From the NCBI GenBank assembly GCA_023422565.1, contig JAFAGR010000080.1:1-33373 (forward strand): a stretch of DNA of 33,373 nt. Direction: 5' to 3'. The notes below the pieces were generated by a model. The model was not told the DNA's origin. It ran no database searches and saw only the letters and a list, made by a program, of their open reading frames with translations. Made by a program: the position numbers and the translations under genes. Below are positions 7,397 to 15,615 of this stretch, one piece after another (the first letter of the stretch is position 1; each line of letters begins with the position of its first letter). The DNA comes from Bacteroidota bacterium (lineage in GTDB: Bacteria > Bacteroidota > Bacteroidia > Chitinophagales > Chitinophagaceae).

Positions 7397-8363
7397 ATTG
7401 CGCGAACCGAAGAATTGTACGTCCCGTAACTGCCCATCCGTGATCTTCATTAACGAAGTGTATTTCCCTGATAAAGCCGTTGCTTGAGCGCACAACCGTT
7501 TCCCATGAATTTCCACCGTCTGTTGTTTTCAGCAGGTGCTTACCAATTACCGCGTAACCGACATTGTCATTTACAAAATGTATGTCATTTAAAAACCCGA
7601 GATCATCTATTAAATTATGAGTGTAAATAGTTGCAAAGTTTTGGCCGCCGTCTACTGTTTTAAGAATGTTTCGGCCCTGGACTGTAAAGCCGATAGTAGC
7701 GTTGATGTAGTGCTGAAAGGAATATATATTATTTACTCTAGACCAGGTTAAACCACCATCTGATGTTTTAAATGTCCCACCGAGAGTTGCAGCTCGGCTA
7801 GCCCACCCCGTTTGCCCGCCAGGAAGAAAGAATAATAATCCAAATCCCTCCCCGCCTGGGAAACCATAAATTGAATCTGCTGTTATACCACCATTTACAG
7901 ATCGCCAGATAGCATTTAGGCTGAGGAAATAGCATGTGTCCGCATTAATGAACCATGAATCTGTAAAGATCGGAACGGTAGAAGAACTTGCTATAACCGG
8001 ATTAAAAGTAAGGCCGTTGTTTTGACTTTGCAAAGCCGGCCGCAGACGATTTGTAAATACAACTTTGTTATTGCCCCAGGCTGCTATATTTTCAGAATAG
8101 GAAGTGTCTCTTACGGAAGTCCAACTGAGCCCTCCATTATTCGTTTTCAAAATGCCATTCCCCGCGCAATAACCCGTTACTTCATCGGCAAAAAATATGT
8201 CCATAAAATACTCTTGCGCTTCAGAATAAACGGCACTCCATCCCTGCGTGAGCGTATCTGGCAATACCGGGGGCGGATCAGGCGGTCCGGGAACTACATC
8301 ATTATTCTTTTCACATGAACTCAGACTGAATATTAAAACAACTGCGAATAACACTGACCGCAT
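7395..8363 (-). CDS. Beta-propeller (YCF48/BNR-like) lipoprotein, copy 1, 322 aa
   Basis: A probable outer-membrane or periplasmic lipoprotein: the signal peptide ends in lipobox LSSC (Cys at about residue 17), followed by a Pro/Asp-rich linker. The rest is a repeat domain with Asp-box-like turns such as TNNGGLSW, SVNGGITA, TSDGGLTW, TVDGGQNF and TTDGGNSW, spaced about 40-50 residues apart, as in YCF48/BNR-type propellers. The ATG at 8363 is preferred over an in-frame TTG at 8369 because it aligns with the start of the paralogue. No catalytic sialidase residues could be assigned, so a binding or scaffold role is more likely than hydrolysis. It is the downstream member of the tandem pair; the proteins end in identical TILRFAQ. 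Confidence 0.85.
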   Translation of the reverse strand: MRSVLFAVVLIFSLSSCEKNNDVVPGPPDPPPVLPDTLTQGWSAVYSEAQEYFMDIFFADEVTGYCAGNGILKTNNGGLSWTSVRDTSYSENIAAWGNNKVVFTNRLRPALQSQNNGLTFNPVIASSSTVPIFTDSWFINADTCYFLSLNAIWRSVNGGITADSIYGFPGGEGFGLLFFLPGGQTGWASRAATLGGTFKTSDGGLTWSRVNNIYSFQHYINATIGFTVQGRNILKTVDGGQNFATIYTHNLIDDLGFLNDIHFVNDNVGYAVIGKHLLKTTDGGNSWETVVRSSNGFIREIHFVNEDHGWAVTGRTILRFAQ

Positions 8364-8491
8364 AGTCAAAAAATTAAATTGTGAGAATAAAACTAAGTCA
8401 ATATAATCCTAATTCCTCAGTTGAGCCATGAAGTGGCTGCGACATCTGTTTTGACGGCACACATCTAAACTTTAAAAACCTTAACTAACGG

Positions 8492-8522
8492 TGCCGGCAA
8501 CACGAAGTTGCCGGCATTTTTT
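8492..8522. terminator. Duplicated terminator hairpin between the propeller genes
   Basis: A perfect 10-bp stem TGCCGGCAAC / GTTGCCGGCA with loop ACGAA and six T. No plus-strand gene ends here, so this copy came with the duplication. On the minus strand it follows the copy 2 gene but lacks a good T run after the stem in that direction. Confidence 0.8.
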
Positions 8523-9492
8523 ATTGCGCGAACCGAAGAATTGTTTGGGCGGTGATTGCCCATCCGTGGTCTTCATCAGTGAAATGGATTTCATGAATAC
8601 TCCGGCCACCCGAGCGCACGACAACTTCCCATGTGCTGCCGCCATTTACGGTTTTCAGAATATGATTACCAATTGCACAAAAACCTACGTTCTCGTTGAG
8701 AAATTGTATATCGTTACTGCTTCCAAGAAGGTGGTTTCCTTCAGAATGGGTGTAAATAGCACTAAAAGTTATGCCCCCATCTAAAGACTTGTAAATGGTT
8801 ATACCCTTTGACATAAAGCCAACCGTCGGAGAAATATAATGCTGAAAGGCAAACCTGCTGCTCACGCGAGACCAATTATCGCCGCCATCTGTCGTTTTAA
8901 ATGTTCCGTACTCACGAGATGCCCAGCCCGTTCTGCCGTCGGGGAGAAAAAACAACAAACCGAAGGCGGGCGAATCTGAAAAATCGTGTATCGAATCAGC
9001 AGATATGCCTCCATCTACAGAACGCCAAATCACGCGAGCGCTCAGATAAATGCAAGTATCAGAATTAATATACCAGCCGTCTGTAAAACCGGGGCCAAGG
9101 GATGGATTAGCAATTATGGAATTAAATGTAAGGCCTCCATTCTGTGTTTGAAGAGAAGTGGGCGCATTATTCAGGAACGCAGCTTTTTGGCTACCCCAGG
9201 CAGCAATATTCCACACACGAGGGCTATCGCTTACCTTCATCCAGTTTACGCCTCCGTCATTTGACTTCAAAATCTTCCTCCCCGAACAATAACCTGTTTG
9301 ATCAGTGCCGAAGAAGATGTCGAAAAAAAATTCATTAACATCCGTATAAACTCTACTCCAGCCTGAAGAAAGCGTGTCTGCTAAAACTTCAGGAGGAGGA
9401 GAAGGGGGATCAGCCGGTTGTACCATAGAATCACTCTTCTTACATGCACTAAGGGAGAAAAAGAAAACAACTGCCAATAAATACAACCGCAT
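8521..9492 (-). CDS. Beta-propeller (YCF48/BNR-like) lipoprotein, copy 2, 323 aa
   Basis: The paralogue of the adjacent gene, co-oriented. It begins MRLYLLAVV and carries lipobox LSAC followed by KKSD and a Pro-rich linker. Asp-box-like repeats include SNDGGVNW, TQNGGLTF, SVDGGISA, TTDGGDNW, SLDGGITF and TVNGGSTW. By eye roughly half or more of the residues match copy 1, with shared anchors IAAWG, LLFFLP, TGWASR, FQHYI and the last seven residues. The function is unknown; the lipidated propeller suggests surface or periplasmic protein or glycan binding. About 157 bp separate the two genes, so they may be co-transcribed from a promoter near 9540 or each from its own duplicated promoter. Confidence 0.86.
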   Translation of the reverse strand: MRLYLLAVVFFFSLSACKKSDSMVQPADPPSPPPEVLADTLSSGWSRVYTDVNEFFFDIFFGTDQTGYCSGRKILKSNDGGVNWMKVSDSPRVWNIAAWGSQKAAFLNNAPTSLQTQNGGLTFNSIIANPSLGPGFTDGWYINSDTCIYLSARVIWRSVDGGISADSIHDFSDSPAFGLLFFLPDGRTGWASREYGTFKTTDGGDNWSRVSSRFAFQHYISPTVGFMSKGITIYKSLDGGITFSAIYTHSEGNHLLGSSNDIQFLNENVGFCAIGNHILKTVNGGSTWEVVVRSGGRSIHEIHFTDEDHGWAITAQTILRFAQ

Positions 9493-9632
9493 AAAAAGAA
9501 AATAAAGGTGAAATGATTAAGATTCTGTTGTCAATATAAACTATTATCCGAAAAAGAATGATAACCGGAAATACGAATAATATATGCAAATAATGTATCT
9601 TTTGAATACCTGACAAAAACTAAACCTTCAAA

Positions 9633-10127
9633 ATGATAAAAGATTTCGTACCCGGTCAAAACAGTTTGAATGCAGAATTGTCCCCGGTGATTCATGCAGA
9701 CTTCCTACGGAGGATGCTGGCAACGGTAGTTGACTTGCTCCTGCTTAGTGTTTTGGCCTTCCTTTTGAAAATCGCCTTTCCTGATCTTGGCAATTTTCTG
9801 TTTTTTAAAAAATCAACTGATCCAGTTGCGGAGAACATAACGGTGTGGGTATTGAGCAGGTCAAGCCTGATAATGATTTGGATCATTTACTCGATGATCA
9901 TGGATTGTTCGAACCGCCAGGGATCTTTAGGCAAGCAATTAATGGGTTTGAAGGTTACCGATGATTATGGGCAAAGGATATCATTCGTAAAATCAATTGT
10001 AAGAAATATTTCAAAGATCATTTCCTATGTTTTTCTCGGGCTCGGTTTCTTCTGGATCTTATTTGATAAACATAAAAAAGGGTGGCACGATAAAATAGCT
10101 AATACACTGGTTGTTCGAAATGATTGA
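9633..10127 (+). CDS. RDD family membrane protein, 164 aa
   Basis: A small inner-membrane protein. The RDD signature is visible: FLRRMLATVVDLLLL (Arg and Asp of the first helix) at about 24-38, and the C-terminal DKHKKGWHDKIANTLVV motif. Three hydrophobic segments occur at roughly 30-48, 66-86 and 127-145, with GKQLMGLKV between the last two. Some RDD proteins act in ion homeostasis, but the family is mostly uncharacterised. The stop codon lies inside the next gene (8-base overlap), so the two products are probably translationally coupled. Confidence 0.9.
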   Translation: MIKDFVPGQNSLNAELSPVIHADFLRRMLATVVDLLLLSVLAFLLKIAFPDLGNFLFFKKSTDPVAENITVWVLSRSSLIMIWIIYSMIMDCSNRQGSLGKQLMGLKVTDDYGQRISFVKSIVRNISKIISYVFLGLGFFWILFDKHKKGWHDKIANTLVVRND

Positions 10128-10641
10128 TGCCGTTTATTTTATAATCTTAAAGCCAAAGCCGGTGCGTCTTGTTTCTCTTGCTTTTCTCATAATCATTTTC
10201 CAGGAAGGCAGAAGCCAGAACCCCTCTGAGATAGCGGGCCGTTGGCGGGTTGTGGTAATGGACAATGGTGTGAAATTTAATTACAAAACCGAGACCTATA
10301 CAGTATCACAAAAATTAAAAGATACGCTCAATAATCGGAAAGAAAACTTCTTTGACCTGGATGATTATATAAACTGGGCTGCAAGCTGCAGCAACTGCAA
10401 TTTTGTATTTCTCGAAGATGGCACTTACCAGAAATTTCGGGAAACAGAATTACGTTCTGAAGGCAGTTTTAGTTTAGTGTCGAAAGACAGCAGCATGAAT
10501 CTGACTATAAAGTCCGGGGACCGAAATACTTCAAAAGTATATCAATACTACATGGAGGGCGAACGCCTGGTATTACGGATGCCCAGTTTCTTTTTGAAGG
10601 AACATGAAAGAATTACGGTTGAATTGGAAAAAATCGATTAA
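10120..10641 (+). CDS. Hypothetical exported protein, 173 aa
   Basis: Family not recognised. The ATG at 10120 overlaps the RDD stop by eight bases; an earlier TTG at 10111 is less likely. A hydrophobic stretch at about 15-27 (VRLVSLAFLIIIF) followed by GRSQN looks like a signal peptide ending near residue 33, which fits a mature protein beginning NPSEIAGRW. The mature part has a single CSNC pair (possible disulfide) and alternating short strands with EIAGRWRVV at the front, resembling small lipocalin-like 'GxW' beta-barrels of Bacteroidota. That resemblance is a guess from pattern only. Confidence 0.7.
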   Translation: MIDAVYFIILKPKPVRLVSLAFLIIIFQEGRSQNPSEIAGRWRVVVMDNGVKFNYKTETYTVSQKLKDTLNNRKENFFDLDDYINWAASCSNCNFVFLEDGTYQKFRETELRSEGSFSLVSKDSSMNLTIKSGDRNTSKVYQYYMEGERLVLRMPSFFLKEHERITVELEKID

Positions 10642-10668
10642 AGAAATTTTCAACTTTTACTTCCGGGA

Positions 10669-11196
10669 CTATTTACTCCATTCCGCCTTAAATGCTTTCA
10701 TGAAACTGGGGAAAGACATTTTTGCTTCCTGCTTTTCGCCAAAAAACTTGATCGGGCCTTCGATATCTTTCGGCGTCAGATAACCCGGAAGCGGAGCAGG
10801 CGGGGCAGATGGTGAGGCGAGAAAAACCGTAGTTGGATATTGCAACTTTCCCCCGGTAAGGTACACAGCAAACTCATTAGCGCGGTATGCCGGAACAAAG
10901 GAGAATTTTTTATTGTTGAAATTCACATCTTGTTTTGATTCAGCATTATACTTCATGGCATAGTACTTTGAGTTGATATACTTTACCACCCTTGCATCCT
11001 CATAAGTAACCTTATCCATCTTTTTGCACCAGCCACACCAGTTGGTATAAAGATCGATCAGGATCGGCCGCGGCTCTTTTTCATACGCAGCAGTGATTTC
11101 ATCGGCTGTCATCCATTTTACTTGGTCAGAATTGGAAACTTCGCCGGCGGAAAAAAAGAAGAAGGGGAATATTAATGTAAATAAATATTGGAGCAT
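10669..11196 (-). CDS. Thioredoxin-fold protein with CGWC motif, 175 aa
   Basis: A periplasmic or membrane-tethered thiol-disulfide protein: the N-terminal hydrophobic segment (about 2-17) is a signal peptide or anchor. The thioredoxin domain follows with LIDLYTNWCGWCKKM, redox cysteines C54 and C57, and a cis-proline strand in LQYPTTVFL. The WCGWCKKM form is typical of the DUF255/thioredoxin_7 or DsbD C-terminal (gamma) group rather than cytosolic TrxA (WCGPC). The usual fold is interrupted by an insertion between the active site and the cis-Pro. It may reduce or isomerise envelope proteins. It diverges from ubiX (43 bp between starts). Confidence 0.85.
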   Translation of the reverse strand: MLQYLFTLIFPFFFFSAGEVSNSDQVKWMTADEITAAYEKEPRPILIDLYTNWCGWCKKMDKVTYEDARVVKYINSKYYAMKYNAESKQDVNFNNKKFSFVPAYRANEFAVYLTGGKLQYPTTVFLASPSAPPAPLPGYLTPKDIEGPIKFFGEKQEAKMSFPSFMKAFKAEWSK

Positions 11197-11239
11197 CCTT
11201 TAAGTTTACACAAGATTAGTAAATGAAAGCTAAAAGATA

Positions 11240-11812
11240 ATGCAAAAAATTGTTGTTGCCGTAACCGGAGCCAGCGGAGCAGTATACGCCAGCCGACTGC
11301 TGGAAAAATTAACATCCTTGCAAAAGAGTATCGGTGAACTCGCTATGGTGATGACAGACAATGCGCGAACTGTTTGGGAAACTGAACTTGGCAATAAAAA
11401 CTATGAAAGCCTCTCAATCAGGTCTTTTAATAATGATGATTTCAATGCGCCCTTTGCTTCGGGTTCCGCAGGTTACAATACGATGATCATAATTCCATGC
11501 AGTATGGGAACGCTGGGAAGAATAGCGCATGGAATTTCCAACGACCTCATCAGCCGTGCGGCGGATGTAATGTTGAAAGAAAAAGGAAGACTGATATGCG
11601 TGGCGCGCGAAACGCCATTGAACCTTATACATATTCGGAATATGGAATTGATCACGCTCGCCGGAGGAATTATTTGCCCGGCAACGCCATCGTTTTACAG
11701 CAGGCCGAAAACCATTGAAGATGTTGCGGACACAGTGGTTAACCGTGTGCTTGACCTGGCCGGCCTTCGGGTGCAGGGATTCAGATGGGGCAATGATGGG
11801 AATATTGAATAG
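11240..11812 (+). CDS. ubiX: Flavin prenyltransferase UbiX, 190 aa
   Basis: Joins dimethylallyl phosphate to FMN to form prenylated FMN, the cofactor of UbiD-type decarboxylases. Visible motifs are VAVTGASGAVYASRLL (flavin-binding start), IIPCSMGTLGRIAHGISNDL, the strongly conserved RETPLNLIHIRNM, and PATPSFYSRPKTIED. Length is standard. No ubiD-like decarboxylase is in the window. In Bacteroidota this cofactor probably serves menaquinone-related or aromatic-acid decarboxylation, which is inference. A CCCGCC-TTT-GGCGGG hairpin follows immediately. Confidence 0.95.
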   Translation: MQKIVVAVTGASGAVYASRLLEKLTSLQKSIGELAMVMTDNARTVWETELGNKNYESLSIRSFNNDDFNAPFASGSAGYNTMIIIPCSMGTLGRIAHGISNDLISRAADVMLKEKGRLICVARETPLNLIHIRNMELITLAGGIICPATPSFYSRPKTIEDVADTVVNRVLDLAGLRVQGFRWGNDGNIE

Positions 11813-11816
11813 CTTG

Positions 11817-11831
11817 CCCGCCTTTGGCGGG
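11817..11831. repeat. Short palindrome CCCGCC-TTT-GGCGGG after ubiX
   Basis: A perfect 6-bp stem five bases after the ubiX stop codon, without a T run. Near-identical stems with a TTC loop occur at 33206-33218 and 33352-33366, so this is a small interspersed palindrome. Confidence 0.7.
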
Positions 11832-11910
11832 ATGAATTGCGGAGTTGGATAAGGAATAAGACGCATCAGCCTTATTAAGTGACTTCCGCCATAAGTAAAT
11901 TTTATTCAAA

Positions 11911-11937
11911 GAAAAAGCTGTCGCAAACACGACAGCT
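11911..11937 (-). terminator. Terminator of lolA
   Basis: The perfect stem AGCTGTCG / CGACAGCT (11916-11923 with 11930-11937) is followed, on the minus strand, by a run of five T (plus-strand A 11912-11916). It lies about 30 bases after the lolA stop and may also stop ubiX transcription from the other side. Confidence 0.82.
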
Positions 11938-11967
11938 CTTCATTTTTATTTTAAGTTTTCTCATTAA

Positions 11968-12630
11968 TTATCTAAGATCAACCACTTCCACTCCCGGGTA
12001 TTTTTTTGCATCAAACACAAAAGTGGCATCAGGGATAACACCTGTAGTATTCAGGTTGCTGACACTGTATGTATAGCGGTTACCGGTCTTCTCGAAAACT
12101 TTCGTAGAGTAAATTGTTGAATTACCTACATGAACAAGTACCTTAAAGAATGGGCGGGTTTTATCTATCGGAGTGAGTTCAACTTCCTGCAAAGTTCTTG
12201 TACCCACCTTTGTATTTCCGTTCAACTTATACAGGAAATCTTTATCGTAGAAATTAGTAAAGAGTTTTTGGGGCGTAATTGAATTTGCACCGGGATCGAG
12301 CTTGCTGATGGTCACTTCATTTGCATCTTCATCATAAGTCCAAACGTTGCTGCCATCAGAAAAGATCTCCTGGCCGGGAAGAGATATCCGGTAACGGGTT
12401 CCTTTCATATAAACCGTTCCTTCCTTTGTGCCCATGGCCTTACCGGATCCATTTTCAACCTTCAGGGTGAATTTAGCCTGCACATTTTTATACGTTTTGA
12501 ATTTCTTGCTAACTCCATCTAAAACAACTTTCGCCTTAGGATCGCTTTTTCCCATACCCGCAGGCGCCTGGGCAAGGGAGGCGAAGGAAATTGAAAGGCC
12601 AAAAATTAAAGCAGGTATGATGCGTTTCAT
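11968..12630 (-). CDS. lolA: LolA-like outer-membrane lipoprotein carrier, 220 aa
   Basis: A periplasmic chaperone that carries lipoproteins from the inner to the outer membrane. It has a signal peptide (ends near SLAQA), then the LolA beta-barrel half: LDGVSKKFKTYKNVQAKFTL, GTVYMKGTRYRISLPGQEI, SDGSNVWTYDEDANEV and the C-terminal PDATFVFDAKKYPGVEVVDLR, which ends like LolA (D-F-D-x-x-x-YPxVEVVDLR). Length is normal. It is probably monocistronic, with a promoter element at 12654-12661 and a terminator at 11911-11937. Relevant clients in the window include the two propeller lipoproteins. Confidence 0.9.
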   Translation of the reverse strand: MKRIIPALIFGLSISFASLAQAPAGMGKSDPKAKVVLDGVSKKFKTYKNVQAKFTLKVENGSGKAMGTKEGTVYMKGTRYRISLPGQEIFSDGSNVWTYDEDANEVTISKLDPGANSITPQKLFTNFYDKDFLYKLNGNTKVGTRTLQEVELTPIDKTRPFFKVLVHVGNSTIYSTKVFEKTGNRYTYSVSNLNTTGVIPDATFVFDAKKYPGVEVVDLR

Positions 12631-12653
12631 ATATTTAAAACATTTTAAGGGTG

Positions 12654-12661
12654 CAAAGATA
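12654..12661 (-). promoter_or_regulatory. Candidate -7 element of lolA
   Basis: TATCTTTG on the minus strand (TAnnTTTG), 23 bases upstream of the lolA start codon. No clear -33 box. Confidence 0.5.
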
Positions 12662-12875
12662 GCCGTTAGAGCATTTATGGGCCCGGAAGTTTAATTTGGA
12701 AACTATAATGTAGTGTTAAGGAATTCTCCGCTATCCGTTTAAGGGCTGAGGGAAGTAGAAATACAAAGTGCATCAGCGCTGAAAAACAGATTTTTATAAA
12801 CTAACAATTCCGGCTAAAATATCCACGGATCGCGGTTACCCCTTTAATGCATACAACAAGCTACCCACGCTTCCT

Positions 12876-12883
12876 TATTTTTG
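12876..12883 (+). promoter_or_regulatory. Candidate -7 element of mutS
   Basis: TATTTTTG (TAnnTTTG), 31 bases before the preferred mutS ATG at 12915. A -33 box is not evident. Confidence 0.5.
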
Positions 12884-12914
12884 CCGTCCACCGTTGAAGG
12901 GACAAATTTTTAAA

Positions 12915-15524
12915 ATGGCAAAAGGAAATTCAGAAACTCCGCTGATGGTTCAGCACAAACAGATCAAGGCTAAATACCCTGATGCCATCCTACTTTTCAG
13001 AGTCGGTGATTTTTATGAAACCTTCGGTCAGGATGCTATCGTGGCCTCAGGTGTGCTGGGCATAACGCTCACAAAAAGGAACAGTAATAATTCAACTTCA
13101 CTTGAACTTGCCGGCTTCCCGCACCATTCGCTGGATACATATCTTCATAAATTGGTAAAGGCCGGATACCGGGTTGCCATTTGCGATCAACTGGAAGATC
13201 CGAAAACGGTAAAGGGAATTGTAAAGCGCGGCGTTACGGAACTCGTCACACCGGGCGTGGCCACCAGCGACAAATTACTGGAACATTCAAGCAATAACTT
13301 TCTGGCTGCCATTCATTTTGCAGACGAAAAAAACGGAATTGCATTTTTAGATATTTCCACCGGTGAGTTTTTCATAGCCGAAGGAGACAGGGACTATACC
13401 GATAAATTATTGCAGGGGCTTCAGCCAGCAGAGGTGATCTTTCAACGAAACCGCCAAAAACAATTTAAAGAGAATTACGGCACTTCCTTTTTTACCTATA
13501 CACTGGATGAGTGGATCTTTGATGAAACCTATACCACCGAAAGCTTACTTAAACATTTTGGTACGCACAGCCTCAAAGGATTCGGAATTGACGGCATGAG
13601 CCATGGCATTATTGCCGCAGGAGCCATTCTTCATTATCTAAAAGATACCGAGCATCCGAATCTGCAACACATTACCTCGCTTCAAAGGATAAACCGGGAA
13701 GATCACCTTTGGATGGATCGCTTTACCATCCGCAACCTTGAATTGATAGGTAACCACGACGGTCAGACGCTTTTTAAAACACTCAACCACACCGTTTCAC
13801 CCATGGGAGCGCGTATGATGAAGCGGTGGCTGCTAATGCCTTTGAATGATGTGTTGCGCATTGAAGAAAGGCTTGCCGCTGTGGAATACCTCGTAAAAGA
13901 AACCACACTTCGCAATGAACTTGTACTTCATATTAAGCAAGCCGGCGATGTGGAAAGGCTGGCGGCGAAGGTTCCGCTGAAAAAGATCAATCCGCGGGAA
14001 GTGCTTCAGGTGGCCCGTGGGCTTCAACAAACCGAAACCATTAAAGCCTTAAGTGCATCTTCATCAAACGCTTACCTGGTAAGGCTTGCCGATTCGCTTA
14101 ACCCTTGCCGTTATATTCTTGAGAAGATCGTTTCACAGATAAATGAAAATCCGCCCGCAGCGATAAATAAGGGCGGGCTGATCCGAACGGGTATAAATGC
14201 AGAACTAGACGAATTGCGCGACATTGCCAGCGGAGGTAAAAACTATTTGCTCGAACTTCAGCAAAGGGAATCCGAAGCAACCGGCATCAACTCGCTAAAG
14301 ATCGGCTACAATAATGTGTTCGGGTATTATCTGGAAGTGACTAATCTTCACAAAAATAAAGTTCCTGATAGTTGGATCCGCAAGCAGACATTAACGAACG
14401 CGGAAAGATATATAACACCGGAGTTGAAGGTGTATGAAGAAAAAATTCTTGGCGCGGAAGACAGTATCCTTCAAATTGAACAACACCTCTTCCAGGAATT
14501 ATTAAATGAACTGCAGGATTTTATTTCGCCCATGCAGGTTAACGGCCAGGTGATGGCGGTGATAGATTGCCTGTGTTGTTTTGCTAATAATGCGCTTCAG
14601 TTTAATTACAAGCGCCCGCAGATCCATGAAGGGGATGAAATGTCTTTGACATCCAGCCGGCATCCTGTTATTGAAAGAAATCTTCCGCCCGGCGAATCGT
14701 ATATCAGCAATGATATTCTTCTGAATTCATCGAATCAGCAGATCATTATTCTCACCGGGCCGAATATGAGTGGAAAGAGTGCAATTCTTCGCCAAACCGC
14801 CCTGATCACGCTTATGGCCCACATGGGAAGTTTTGTTCCGGCAGCTTCAGCCTCAATTCCGCTTACAGACAAGATTTTTACCCGTGTTGGCGCTTCGGAT
14901 AATTTAAGTGGTGGCGAAAGCACCTTTATGGTTGAAATGAATGAAACGGCATCCATCATAAATAACCTCTCCGCCCGAAGCCTGATTATACTTGATGAGA
15001 TCGGCAGGGGCACTTCAACCTATGATGGCATATCGATAGCATGGAGTATCGCAGAATTTCTTAACCGCTCTCCACATAAACCTAAAACACTTTTTGCCAC
15101 TCACTATCACGAGCTGAATGAACTGGAAGAAAGAAGTTCGGGCATAAAGAATTTTCACGTTACCAATAAGGAGCAAGGCAATAAGATCATTTTTCTCCGC
15201 AAACTCGCGCCGGGCGGAAGTACTCACAGCTTCGGAATTCACGTAGCCAGAATGGCGGGAATGCCCGCAACTTTAATTGACCGCGCCAATGAAATTCTCA
15301 AACAACTGGAAGAGGGCCGCAGCACACCGGGTTCAGGCCCGGTTGCGAACACCACAGACACTTTAAAAAATATGCAGGGCCCGAAAGTGCAGTTGAGCAT
15401 ATTCGATGCTCACTCTGAAGCGTTTGAAGAAATACGTGACCTGCTTAATGCGGCAGATATAAACCGCCTTACTCCGGTTGAAGCCCTTCTTAAACTTCAG
15501 GAGATCAAGAACCGTTTGAAGTAA
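12915..15524 (+). CDS. mutS: DNA mismatch repair protein MutS, 869 aa
   Basis: Recognises base mismatches and small loops and, with ATP, recruits MutL. The mismatch-probing Phe-x-Glu is F33-Y-E35 in RVGDFYETFG. The ATPase has Walker A GPNMSGKS at 615-622, then DNLSGGESTFMVEM (signature), LIILDEIGRGTSTYDG (Walker B) and LFATHYHEL. The length matches full MutS1, so it is not the MutS2 or MutS-like type. The ATG at 12915 (MAKGNSETP) is chosen; the TTG at 12894 would add seven residues and sits too close to the -7 element at 12876-12883. No mutL in the window. Confidence 0.98.
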   Translation: MAKGNSETPLMVQHKQIKAKYPDAILLFRVGDFYETFGQDAIVASGVLGITLTKRNSNNSTSLELAGFPHHSLDTYLHKLVKAGYRVAICDQLEDPKTVKGIVKRGVTELVTPGVATSDKLLEHSSNNFLAAIHFADEKNGIAFLDISTGEFFIAEGDRDYTDKLLQGLQPAEVIFQRNRQKQFKENYGTSFFTYTLDEWIFDETYTTESLLKHFGTHSLKGFGIDGMSHGIIAAGAILHYLKDTEHPNLQHITSLQRINREDHLWMDRFTIRNLELIGNHDGQTLFKTLNHTVSPMGARMMKRWLLMPLNDVLRIEERLAAVEYLVKETTLRNELVLHIKQAGDVERLAAKVPLKKINPREVLQVARGLQQTETIKALSASSSNAYLVRLADSLNPCRYILEKIVSQINENPPAAINKGGLIRTGINAELDELRDIASGGKNYLLELQQRESEATGINSLKIGYNNVFGYYLEVTNLHKNKVPDSWIRKQTLTNAERYITPELKVYEEKILGAEDSILQIEQHLFQELLNELQDFISPMQVNGQVMAVIDCLCCFANNALQFNYKRPQIHEGDEMSLTSSRHPVIERNLPPGESYISNDILLNSSNQQIIILTGPNMSGKSAILRQTALITLMAHMGSFVPAASASIPLTDKIFTRVGASDNLSGGESTFMVEMNETASIINNLSARSLIILDEIGRGTSTYDGISIAWSIAEFLNRSPHKPKTLFATHYHELNELEERSSGIKNFHVTNKEQGNKIIFLRKLAPGGSTHSFGIHVARMAGMPATLIDRANEILKQLEEGRSTPGSGPVANTTDTLKNMQGPKVQLSIFDAHSEAFEEIRDLLNAADINRLTPVEALLKLQEIKNRLK

Positions 15525-15615
15525 TTGCTTCGCCGCACGGAAATGTTAAAAAAGTCAGATACTGCTGCAACATTTGCTGACATCCAGTGCTCTATCATCT
15601 ACCTTTATATACTTG

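Larger units (their letters stand above)
7354..9540. repeat. Tandem duplication of a lipoprotein gene with its flanks
   Basis: Two units about 1.13 kb long: the left starts at 7354, the right at 8480 (offset 1126). Each contains a terminator hairpin, a minus-strand propeller lipoprotein gene and a shared GTCAATATAA decamer upstream of the gene (8397 and 9530). Bases 7354-7418 and 8480-8544 differ at one of 65 positions, while the gene bodies have diverged far more. Confidence 0.85.

Noticed and set aside
12894..12914. TTG start for MutS seven codons upstream
   Set aside because: It lies only 10 bases after a -7 element and the ATG at 12915 gives the normal MutS N-terminus.
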